DNA of 64,000 nt, from contig NC_089323.1 of the NCBI RefSeq assembly GCF_036669915.1, positions 15,998,087-16,062,086 on the forward strand, given 5' to 3'. Position 1 is the first letter of the stretch. The number at the start of each line of letters is the position of its first letter. Shown piece after piece: positions 37,281 to 48,300 of the stretch. Both the position numbers and the translations under genes were made by a program. The stretch is from Pocillopora verrucosa. Its lineage: Eukaryota > Cnidaria > Anthozoa > Scleractinia > Pocilloporidae. Below the pieces are notes generated by a model, which saw nothing but the letters and a program-made list of their open reading frames with translations, made no database searches and was not told where the DNA came from.

Positions 37281-37961
37281 TTATTCTTGATAAATTCCAT
37301 AGACTACTGCAACAGCGAATATTTCTGAATTTGTAAACACTGCATCTACCCACGAATCATGTTTTTCATCCCACAGAAAGCGGCTAGCAATTCTAACGTC
37401 TTGGCCCTTTATCTGCCCGATGCTCACACTGGAAATTATCTTGAAGCGCGTAAATCCCAGAAGCTTAACTCTCTCACAGATTGTGTGAGAAAGAGATTTG
37501 CTCAAAGCACGACATTTGATGGCATCGTACTTCACATCCTTCAACGAAGACGACAGCATTTCGTCCAGGATTTCTTTCACTTCGCCGATGTGAAATCGCT
37601 TGTCTGGCTCCATTTTGAAGGTGTTTTCAAAGGTGACTTTTTGATGAAGTGTGTGTAAATGGCTCGGTACAATGCTGGGGATGGAAACGATGCTGGATCC
37701 ACGGTCTCGTTGAACTGGAAACCCAACCTCGAACAGACTTGAACGTCTGGCTCTTTGAGCCGAAACCGCGGGCTTCACCGGGACGCTTTCCGTTTCCAAC
37801 GTGGAATCTCCTTTTTCAGACATCAATGCAGCACGTATCGTACAAACAGGCTTGGAAGTAAAGTGTATTGCCCCTTTGAGACCAGTCAAGTTGAGATCAA
37901 AGTGCTCTCCCTCCTTCTTGATAATTTCACGTTTCACTTCTCTTGCTGATGATTTAGTCAC
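37281..37961 (-). CDS. DYNLT5: Tctex1-domain dynein light chain (DYNLT5/TCTEX1D1-like), single exon, 226 aa
   Basis: Tctex1-domain proteins are light chains of dynein complexes; DYNLT5-type members are poorly characterised and often expressed in ciliated cells. The last 115 residues form the domain: FENTFKMEPDKRFHIGEV, an amphipathic helix with YDAIKCRALSKSLSHTICER, strands around FKIISSVSIGQIKGQ, RIASRFLWDEKHDSW, and the C-terminal FAVAVVYGIYQE. The first ~110 residues are Ser/Lys-rich and low-homology (human about 179 aa in total, so this N-terminus is longer). There is no intron, whereas vertebrate relatives are split, so this may be an old retrocopy that stayed open or simply an intron-poor lineage gene. 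The stop codon TAA lies within AATAAA (37280-37285 on the minus strand), so the transcript may have almost no 3' UTR. Confidence 0.85.
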   Translation of the reverse strand: MTKSSAREVKREIIKKEGEHFDLNLTGLKGAIHFTSKPVCTIRAALMSEKGDSTLETESVPVKPAVSAQRARRSSLFEVGFPVQRDRGSSIVSIPSIVPSHLHTLHQKVTFENTFKMEPDKRFHIGEVKEILDEMLSSSLKDVKYDAIKCRALSKSLSHTICERVKLLGFTRFKIISSVSIGQIKGQDVRIASRFLWDEKHDSWVDAVFTNSEIFAVAVVYGIYQE

Positions 37962-38420
37962 GTGACCTCAGAACCGCGTCATCGCTCGGGTAGTTTCCAT
38001 GCTTCTGGCCGGGTCTAAGCAAGAAACTAGGAAATAATAATATTTAACTGTGGTAGTGTTTTCATCGGTGGATAAGACTTCATCTTAGGAATACGTTAGG
38101 GAGCACTTGATACCCAATGTCAGGAAGGGAACAGCTGCAAGTATTTCGGAGAAATAAAAACAAAAAAAATCTTGGTCAATTAGAGGGTGACACCGTGGAA
38201 ACGGCTTGCCACCCTTAGGAGAGACGACCCTTGTATCAGCAATTCACTATCCCCTAATTATGTACCAGGTGGGTTTTGAGCTAAATTGAATACTGAAAAC
38301 CCATCTTTTAAGAACATGTCATTATTTATCACCTGAGGGGGATGGGGGGTTTGTCGGAAGATTTTTGGGGGATTGCATGGGAGAACGGAGGGAGATAAGT
38401 CGTTTCAAAACAGAGTATTA

Positions 38421-38632
38421 TTAACCCTTTCACTCCAGAAGTGATTAACACGTAACTTCTCCTCATAACATCCATACATTATCCAACAAAAAGGTAATGA
38501 GAATACTCAGACTTATCAGGGAGAAGTTGTCATCTTGATCTTACACCAAATTCTCGTAACTAATTTCCAAGGAAATGTCTAGCAGCTCGAAGGGAGAATT
38601 AAAAAATCAGATCTTGGGAGTTAAAGGCTTTA
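38421..38632 (+). repeat. Second AACCCTTT-type family, full copy
   Basis: Starts TTAACCCTTTCACTCCAGAA, contains AGTGATTAACACGTAACTTC and AAGGTAATGAGAATACTC, and ends CAGATCTTGGGAGTTAAAGG. The near-inverted ends (AACCCTTTCACTCC / GGGAGTTAAAGG) suggest a small DNA element. Confidence 0.65.
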
Positions 38633-40469
38633 AGGGGGACTAAAGAAAATTAACTGCACATAAGGGGGATGATTAAGAATACTACCTCCCCCCCCCTTCA
38701 ATTAATTGTCCATTTCCTTGGAAATCGTTTCAGGGCCTGGTAAAGAGAGCAGCGATATAGGATCGTCTCGCGTGGCACTGGTGCCCAATATCAGTTGCCT
38801 TCAACTGAAATAATCCATTTAAGATTATGTTTTTTTTAGTGGTAATCTTTTGCCAATGTTATAGGCGTTCTATTGTGTTATAGAAAATCGATGAATCATG
38901 ATTAAATGTTTCTTTCTTCTCAAATTATATTCTCTCAAAGAGACTCATATTTGTGCCAACTAGTGGAACAGAGGTCTCGCCGAAGGCATTGGCACCAGCA
39001 ACAAGAACTGATGGCAAAGTTTAGAAAATACTAAATGGATATTGCTGCTTTTGACAGCACTTCACTGTTGATAATGGCCACACATGCACGCTAAAAGAGG
39101 CAACGGAGAGAAATGCTCTTAAGAACGTACGTAAGATTGATATTAATTGAGAAAAAAGCGTTTGGGCAACGGCAGCGATTGTAATTTATCAATTCTGACA
39201 AGAAACAGTTCCTCTGAACACCCACTTTGATACTCGAGCGACGGAACGGAAGAAGTGTATGTTGCTATTTATATTGTAAATACAGGATTTGAGCTTAATC
39301 CGTGCCACGAAACACTCAGCAATCGTGACAGCTGAGCTAAAATATGCCTAAATGTTTATTATCCGCAGTAAATTTGTTTTGAGTAAACAGAGTTTAGACT
39401 GCCGTGCTGAAATATAGGTGAATTCGTGGTCAAAGAAAAATTATTTTGTCAGCCCCCAGGCTAAAGAGTGTTCAAAATTTAGTAAAATATTTCTCTTACA
39501 AGCACGCACTGTTCAGGTTGTCTTAATGTTGGCTGCTGGGATAAGGAAACTTTCGAAGTAATTAAGGTAATGATTTTTAAACACATGCAAAGGAAAACGT
39601 GAAGAAATAGTTGAGACTTCATTGTCAAATGTTAGTCGGTTTATCGTCGATACGCATTGGTCATACAATCGCGAGGAACGAACAGAAATTTGGCACAAAG
39701 CGTACCATCGCTATGGGTTGTTGTTTAGCGAGTCCGTAGCCACTAAGACAAAAAATATATCAGGACGTACTCTACAAAGTATAGCTAGTGAAATGATTTT
39801 TGCAGTATATAAATCTCCTGACGTATGGGAGAAGACACATGGAATTTACGAATCTGTGTTCATGCACTGTTTATAAAGTGTTTACAGTGTGATCACAAAT
39901 GGGGGTGTGTGCTATGTATAGCATGCTTCAAGCAGTTTGACTAACCTGCGACGGCAGTATATGAAAATCAGCTCACTGAGGTGACAAAGGAAGATAAAAC
40001 ATTCATTCTTCTCTTTGCTTTCAATGTGGAAGTGGTCACGAATTATCTCAGATGTTTTCTTCGTCGTTAATGGTCCAACCTTTAGTGTGTGTTTTCGTTT
40101 CTGCTTTACGTGTGACCTCTGTCGTCAAGATAAGAAATCTGAGAAGCCTTGAGCTAATACTACAGTCGCCGTAACCCGTCGTAAACAGTTTGTCACGCAA
40201 ATGTGAATAGTCCAAATACTTCCTTGTAATAATAATTAGAGGGAGACATTAGGCCTATGCCCGATTATTTAGCGTTTCTTGGAGGTCTATACTGAAGCGA
40301 AATGAGATATCGCCATAATTTCACACCAGTGCAAAGGAAAAAAATATTTAGAGTAATAACTTGACCCCTCCCCCAGTTCCACCCACGACATTCCCAATTG
40401 GCTAGGGCTGACGGCGATAAACAAATAACAAATGTTATTGAACTGTATTATATTTCATTTATCAAAGGT

Positions 40470-40639
40470 TGGGAATAATCCATACTGCTCTCGAGACATT
40501 TCCTGACAAGGAGAGTTTGTTTAAAATTCAAGAGCCTCTTTAGTTGGTGATCATTTCCTATATTCTCATGACCTTAATGTGTGATTTAAGGGAGATATTG
40601 TCGGGAAAAATTTGATGTTAGTCACTCTCCGGGGTTAAA
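40470..40639 (+). repeat. ~200-bp AACCCTTT-type element, 5'-truncated copy
   Basis: Begins inside the family at AATAATCCATACTGCTCTC, continues TTAGTTGGTGATCATTTCC and ends TGTTAGTCACTCTCCGGGGTTAAAGG. Confidence 0.6.
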
Positions 40640-41036
40640 GGTTAGAGAGGAAAATTATCTTAGAAAGGAAAGACTCCCAAAGGTGAAGAAAACGATTGAT
40701 CTGATGAGCTACTTAATTGAAGTTTTCAAAAATGGGATTGCTTTAAGCCATTCTCGTCCTGAAGTCAAACCTTGAGATTAAGCGATCTTTCAAAATGTGC
40801 TTACGCAATTAACATACATGTCATTCGTCGTTGGAAAGTCCCATCCATGTCCTTTGTAAACAAACTTGTATGGATCGACGTGGATCGCTTTATCTTTCTG
40901 ATCCCGCCTAGTTAAGTATCATCTGTGGCTGGCTCAAAGATTGACAGTGGGCAAAGTATGTGTAAAGAGAAACTTTTTTGACCTCCGCGGTCGTTGTTTG
41001 CGGTCGTTGTTTGCGGTCGTTGTTTGCTCTACGCAA

Positions 41037-41040
<4 letters not shown>

Positions 41041-41133
<93 letters not shown>

Positions 41134-41161
41134 AGAGAGAGAGAGAGGGAGAGAGAGAGAG
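41041..41161. repeat. GA microsatellite, about 120 bp
   Basis: Almost uninterrupted GA repeats with a few GGGA interruptions near 41094, 41122 and 41148. It is followed at 41187-41203 by a G-rich run. Three imperfect copies of a GGTCGTTGTTTGC unit lie immediately upstream (40989-41028). Confidence 0.95.
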
Positions 41162-42375
41162 CGTGTGTTATGAAACCAACAGGGAGGGGTGGGGGGGGGG
41201 GGGTTATTACGTGACGAGACCGAACTACGGCTGAGAGAGATTCTATAGTTTCCCTTGAATGCGTATTGGACGAATATACGAAGGTAACGAAATTTGAGCA
41301 AAATCAGTTTTATTACCTCTGATTTAAAGACTAATAAAAACTATACAGGCTTTTGGAAAATAAGTGATGAAGCCTATCATAATTTCAGTTTATCTCAAAA
41401 GTTATGCGTTTTATGATAATTTTTTTTGTTTACGAAAAACTAAAAATGATATTTTTACTCTTTCATGCATCTTAAACGTCCTTGTAATCACATTTTTATC
41501 AAATTTGATTAGAATCTTTAAAGATGGCTTGAAATGCATACTTCCGTAAACTAAATAACTGATTCCTGCTTATACCTATTCACTCGCTACTTTGCAGGCT
41601 GAAATATAAATCTGCCATCGCAGACAGATAAATCCAGTGCAGATCAACTATAGATAAAAAACAGCTACATCATAAAAAGAACACTTTTCAAATATATACA
41701 TATCAGCCATTGTCAAAAGAGGACTTGGGATCGTCCTTAATTTCCACTAAGGCAACACAGCGGTCAAACGCCTGCTCATGCGCTAACGTTCACGCGGCGC
41801 GTTATCGTGTTTTAACGCTATCAAGCCAAGGCACTTTATAGGACTTAAAGATAATCACTTAGACTAGTTAGTCAAGGTATCTGGAAAAGTTTTACATTTT
41901 TGATAAAGCTTAAAAAAAAAGGGGGCGAATCAACAGATAACACGAGATCTTGTGGAGAGGATCGCGGTTGCACCAAAATAACCACGGGAGAAAACTGGCC
42001 CAAAATCCCTTCTTGCTTGTTAAACTTTAGATACTGCTTCCGCTTCGCCATCTGGGATCTAGCGACAAACGAAAAATTAAACCTTATTTAAGTACTCACT
42101 GGTTACCAGAGATGTCGTTCCCCTAATTCATTGCGAGCGGGAATAGAAAACTTTATTTCCTGCCCTCAGTGGCGTAAGGGAAAGTGTAACCCACGCTTCC
42201 CACCGTAAGGGAATAGGGGATCGTCCTATCGAGATACGAATTTACTACATGCGCAAAGAGCTCTCAAGAACTGCACCTGCAGCTCGTGCACATGGATTTT
42301 CGAAAAGGGTCTGGGTCGAGCCTCCTTCCGATGTCCCCCTTCTATTCCATTTACAGCATTCATCGGTCATCTTAC

Positions 42376-45300
42376 CTCCCAGTAATCACCGTCATCATAC
42401 ATTTGTTCCTGAGTTGGTGTGTCGCAGAACGACCCATTCACAATCATACCTAAAGAGATATGAAACGAAACTAATCACGAAACGCGCACTCCTTTATCGA
42501 TTGATAACACTGTTATTGAACCAGGTCAGCGTAAAATGTCATTAATTGTCAGTATCTCGCCGCTGACGAATAGCGATATTCTGCTTAATCTTGTCCCACA
42601 CTTCATTTTTTGTTGTTGTTCAAAAATCATTATCCATAAGATAAGTTTTTTTTTCACTGTCGGCAGCTTTCTAAGATATGGGAATAAGTCAAAATTCTTA
42701 TCACAAATAGGTCTATGCATTCTAATAAGCCCCTACTGTTTATTTTATATCTTCCTTGGGAAACTACGAAGTCGCCTGAAGATGTATATTGAAATCATGA
42801 GGTTTCAGAGAGATGGAGTATAAAAAACGCGGGTGTTTCATTTCCTTTGTGTAACATAGCTAAAACTACATTCAATAATAATTCCTTGTTACGGTATAAT
42901 AGTTTTATTACCAGTTACAATTCCGCCGATGATAGCAACACCAATTGTGGCCACGAGACCAGCGATCTGGTAACCAGCCTGAACAGAGGCTGTGCGTTGA
43001 TCTCCCACGTTAAACTTTACACCCATATTCCTCATCTCCCAGTATTCAGTGGTGTTCATCTTCGGCGCACGCGCACTCCACACACTAAATAGACTTAAAA
43101 TTGGAAAAATACGAGTCAGTTGTTTGCAGCTAGCACGGATCGTTTGCTGCTGAATCAGTTCTATAACAAAAGTCGCATTTTCTCGGTTGGTTGTTTTGAC
43201 CCTTTCTACATCAACATTTGCAGTCATATTCCGCATACTGTTCTCTTTACATTCCTTATGATCCTGGCAAGGAGAATGTGGCGACCATTTCATGAGCTTC
43301 TTAAATTTGTGATCATAGTCTTCATTCTCATGACCTTTACATTTGATTCAAGAGAGACACTATTGGGAGAAATAAGAAGCCAGACAATTCAATGACTATC
43401 ACGACGGTGACTTCTTATTATGCATTGGAGACTGGTCAAGAAACGCGAAGATATGATATTTTTATCATGCCCCTTTAATTACGCGGAGAAAATAAGAAAT
43501 TCCCTCCCTGGCGAGGTCTGGTAGAATGAAAAAAAAAGCCACTTTTTCTTTCTTTTTTAAGGTACGCACGCTTTCTAGTTCCTGTCAGGATGCGCAGTGG
43601 ACGTTTATGGATCACCTTAATGTAATCAATGTCGACCACGAAGCTTTTCTCTATCGCGCACGACCGATAACGAGCAGGAGCACCCTTTAGGTCATGCGCA
43701 TTAACGTTGAGATGTTCAAAATTCTAAGATAACGTACCCATCGTATCCGTATGTCTGAAAATCAGCACTAGCCGAGACGATAGCGCCCGCAATGCCACCA
43801 AAGATTCCCGGCATTCCATGCAAGTTGTTCACACCGCAGGTGTCATGGATTTTAGTAAAACTCGTCAATAATGGCTAGAGATTGAATAAAGACATTAGAA
43901 AATAACTATGTTTTGCCCTTAGCACTCAGAAGAATATAACCTGCAGTTTATTTATTAGCACTCATATCAATATGCATATTCTCCTTACTGCTAGCCGTAC
44001 GTTTACTGTGGCACCGACTTGGAGACTGTTTTAAAAAATTGCAGGGATTTCTTAGTTGGCGATCATTTCTTTCATTTCATGACCTAAATGTTTTATTCAG
44101 CCGTGATACTGAAAGGGGAAATTAGGTCTCAGTTACTCTTAAGGGTTAATGGATTAATTTAACATTGCGCGTCGGTATCGGAAAATCTGCAGAATTCTCC
44201 GAAAGATTTTTCCTCCACAATCAGCATGAAAATGAAATCTGATTTTAATCTTCGAGATTTTGAAATTTCATCTGGGGGAAATTCGAGTTAGTATGGAATA
44301 AAGCCAAATACATAACGTCACTAGCAGCAGAAACAAAAATAGAAACGTCGGTTAGCACGAGCACATTGTTTTCTTTGTAATTTCTGATTTGCGCGATTTT
44401 CTTTGTAATTCAGTTTTCTTGATTTGCGCGGTTATGTTTTGACCTTCCAAAAACGCTTAGAGATAATCAAGATACAACACAAAACAACCTGTTTTTGCTC
44501 ACACTAATGTATACGTATCCCACAGTGCTCAATGCTCCGGCACAAGAACCAATCAGAAGAGCTCCAAAAGGATTGATTGCCATGTTGGACACTGTTCCCA
44601 CAGCAACGCCACCAGCAAGTGTTGCGTTTTGAACATGAACCTTAAACGTAGAGAAAGCTGTGATTAGATTCGGTGATAGCAATGAACAATTTTCAATTGA
44701 GTGTCGAAAGTAATCCGGGGTTGTTTTGGTTTTGCTCTACTTTGCTGTGTGATTGGTCCTGGAAACTCATACTACTCTCTCAGCCAATCAGATGCAAACT
44801 ATGACCAATCACGACTTGGTCTGGTCGCCAGCGTTTTCCCGCGCTTTAGGCAATTTAGTTGGTTTTATTTCTATTTCCCATTGGGTTGTTTTGGTTTTGC
44901 TTTACTTCGCTCTGTGGTTGGTCCAGAAAACTCGTACCACTCTCTCAGCCAATTAGATACCAGTTGCCAGCGTTCTCCCACGCTTTAGGCAGTTTGGTTG
45001 GTTTTTTATCTTCCATTGGCTGTTAAAACTGTTCTCTGTTCCTCTGAACGGCCACCGCGACTACTTTGATTTTAAGGGTTTTTAATTTCAATTCAACTGG
45101 CCTTTCACGCCAAAATCACGGTAATCAGGAATAACTTAACACAGTGATGGCGCATTCTCTTGAAATATTCATCGACATCACCATATCGAAGTACTAGCGC
45201 TTGATTTGCGTCTTTTTAAAGTCCCCGTTTATCTCACTGAAATATTTTGCAATCATGTACAGTCAAAAGAAGAATCAAGAGGAAGACAAATTTTTCTCAG

Positions 45301-48300
45301 TTTGCATCAAAATCACAATAGTTTCTTCACCATGCTAAGCCTCCATTTTCCTCCACTTCTCTGAAACATGGGCGACAAAACGAATGTGGTGACGCAAGCA
45401 GCGGTCAGGGAGAAATATGTGTTGATAATAGAACGTTGCTGAGCAACGTAATCCGGAGGCAGCAGAGCAGCGTTGAAACTGGGCCAGAACAACCACAGGA
45501 ATACAGTACCTGAAAATGATTTTAAAATGCATCAGAATGTATGATGTAGTGATATAGAATACCTAAGTTTCAGAACCAAAGTGGGGGTTGTGGCACAAAC
45601 TGAAATGTATCGAATGGCAGTTATGTCTCTCATAATAACAATAACGGTGATTTGAAGTCCTGATGTTACTCTTATTGATACTATCGATATTTTTGAAACA
45701 GCTTTCGTTTTCTCCACCAGATATCATAAGTCTCCTTCACAGCTAATCTTTGTGATGTGACGCAGCGCTTCTCTCAAACGTTTCGTTTCATCACACAGCA
45801 CGGCTGCGAAGAATACTGATCATACACAGCATGTCAGATTTGTAACTATGTATCTGTCGTGCGTGGTCGCGCAATTCGTTTCTTGAAACATTGCGTGACT
45901 TCTATAAGACCAACTAGATATTTATGCATCAAGCAATCTTTCACGCAATTTCGTGACTCGGGAATCATGTAATGTTGGGGATCTTTTGACACTGACTATC
46001 GAGGCACGTAATTACACTAATACGCTAGTGAAAGTGCGGATGAAAACACTAGACAACCTCAAAATCTTACCAATCATGGCAAAAATATCTGATTGATAAT
46101 CGGATGCTTCTTTTGGACTGTCCAACGAATCCTCATTGTATAACACTCGTGACAAAGCCAAGCCGAAATACGCGCCAAAGGTGTGAATGACTATGGACCC
46201 CCCTGCGTCTGCGTACTTCAGATATTTGACAGCAATCAAATTATTGACTCCGTAGAACACAACTTCCATGATACCGATGACCAGCAGTTGCAGGCGGCTC
46301 ACTTTTCCTAGAACCGCTCCGAAAGTGATGAGAACTGCAGCGGCAGCAAACTCTGCGCCAATTAAACTACGTGGAATAAGAGAAAGAGGAGGCATGAGTC
46401 GAGTTAAATACACTTCCTTCGAGTCTAAATTAGAGTCTAAATACAGGAAGCACTGAAGCAGAGAATGTTGTTCCTTCACAAAGCTTCATCTAAAGCGTGA
46501 CTAGCCTTACAATATCACCACTGAACCAAGCATAAAGGAAATGTTCACCAGTTTAAGAAGCTCTTGATTGTTAAACAAATTCTCCTTGTCAGCGCCTCAG
46601 AAAATGTATAGAGCACGGTATGGAGAATATGCATGCTGATGTCGAGGTGTAAGGAGTTAATTCTTACTCCCTCTCACGATATCAGACCTGACATATTGCT
46701 TAATATTTTCTCTTAAAAGTTAGTTTTACCAATAGTTTGAAAGCGTGAAAGACGAAGATGTCTTAACTTACGTTTGCATGCTAACTTTGATGTTATCGTT
46801 CCCGTCCAAACAGATCTGGTTAAAGAAACCATTTATAATTGTACTCCACTGAGCGACGAGGGCAGCAATAAAGAAATTGTATCCCACAGAACCATATCCA
46901 TACTTCTTCAGGAAGGTCATCAGAAAACCAAACCCGATGTAGATCATAACATGGACATCTTGAAATACTGTGAAAGAAAACAGAAGTTAAGTTACATTTC
47001 TGAACAGGATTCCATTTAATTGGCTTCTTACAGGGGTCAAGATTGTATGTCTAGAGATTTCAGCTAATTCATGTGAGATTGGTCATTATTTATAGCCGGA
47101 GGATGGGGGGGAAGGGGGGAGCCGGAGTTAGAGGATTTTGATTTTGTCATGATAAAACTTTCCTGATCCTCCCATAGGGCTCTGTAATATTTATATCATC
47201 TTCTCTTCCCGCCCCCCCCCCCCCACCCCCCCGCCCCCCTTACTGATACTTAAAAGGTAGTCTATTTTCTATATTCCCCCATTAATCGAACCTCGGAATG
47301 AGGAATCGAACCTCGGAATGAGGAATCGAACCTCGGAATGAGGAATCGAACCTCGGAATGAGGAATCGAACCTCGGAATGAGGAATCGAACCTCGGAATG
47401 AAGAATCGAACCTCGGAAAATAACATTTCAAATCGTGTTATTCTAAAATCAAGCGTAAAAAAAATTGTCTGGCTTCAGCTCCACTCCCAGATCAAATTAA
47501 CATCAATAAAAAAAAAGAAAAGCGAGAAAAATGTTTTCGTTATGAAAGCTCTGCTTACATTATTACCCTGTTGGCGACGACTGATTCCCGTCCTTTCCCT
47601 CTGAAAGCTAGGTACCCCCCCCCAAAAAAAAATCCACCCCATTGCCCGCCCCCCCCCAGCGATATATCATGAATGGTCCCTAAACGTACTTTAACTTCAT
47701 CAATCACCCTACCCTCCCTCGGCAACTGAAGCATATAAAGAGCGATTTTACTAGTACTTCTATCATTATCGTTTTTATTGTTTTTTTTTTTTCAGTCCAA
47801 CCGGGTCAAATGAATGTTGTATATGACGACTTTTTATGTGAATAACCGACCACCCAAGAGTATAAACCAAATACCCTGCAGAGTGCGTTTTCAATAAGTG
47901 CCGCAAATCCAACTTCAAAGTATTTACATCAGCCAATCAGATGACAGGTAAACATCACAAGTGAACTAAGAGTAAAGACACGTAACCTAGCGAAAGCGCG
48001 GTAAAACACGAGTGAGCAATCGTTTTGGAGCGCTTTTTGAATAATTATTGTAAAACTACACTTAATTAGAGCGACAAATCAGAGAGAGAAATAGTCATGA
48101 TGAGAAACTGAGAACTCATGTCGAAAAAAAGCAAACTGTTTCAGCGCGGAAAAACACGGTAGATTAAAGAGGTTTAAATTTTGCATCTGATTAGTTGATC
48201 GCATGAAGAGCTCGTTTCTTTGTCAATCATAGTTGATGAATGGGGAGTGTAAGACCAAAGTTCAAACGAAGAACATGTTGATTGAAGAATAAGATTGCAT

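Larger units (their letters stand above)
37962..42375. other. Gene-poor interval
   Basis: Contains repeats (38421, 40470), a GA microsatellite (41041) and a G-run (41191). Open frames here are all under 100 codons and unrecognised; the longest cross the microsatellite and are artefacts of it. The missing last coding exon of the neighbouring Rh gene probably lies near its right end. Confidence 0.5.

Noticed and set aside
38940-39880. Possible gene between the Tctex1 gene and the Rh cluster
   Set aside because: Only short frames (61 and 84 codons) with no domain or matching splice sites.
40941-41301. Arg-Glu or Ser-Leu repeat proteins
   Set aside because: These open frames exist only because the GA microsatellite has no stops in several frames.
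44719-45023. CCAAT-box promoter of an extra gene in Rh A
   Set aside because: The CCAAT words lie in a tandemly duplicated repeat and similar stretches occur elsewhere (30340-30440, 56930); no gene starts nearby.
47284-47420. CRISPR array
   Set aside because: The 20-bp units abut with no spacers, in an intron of an animal gene.
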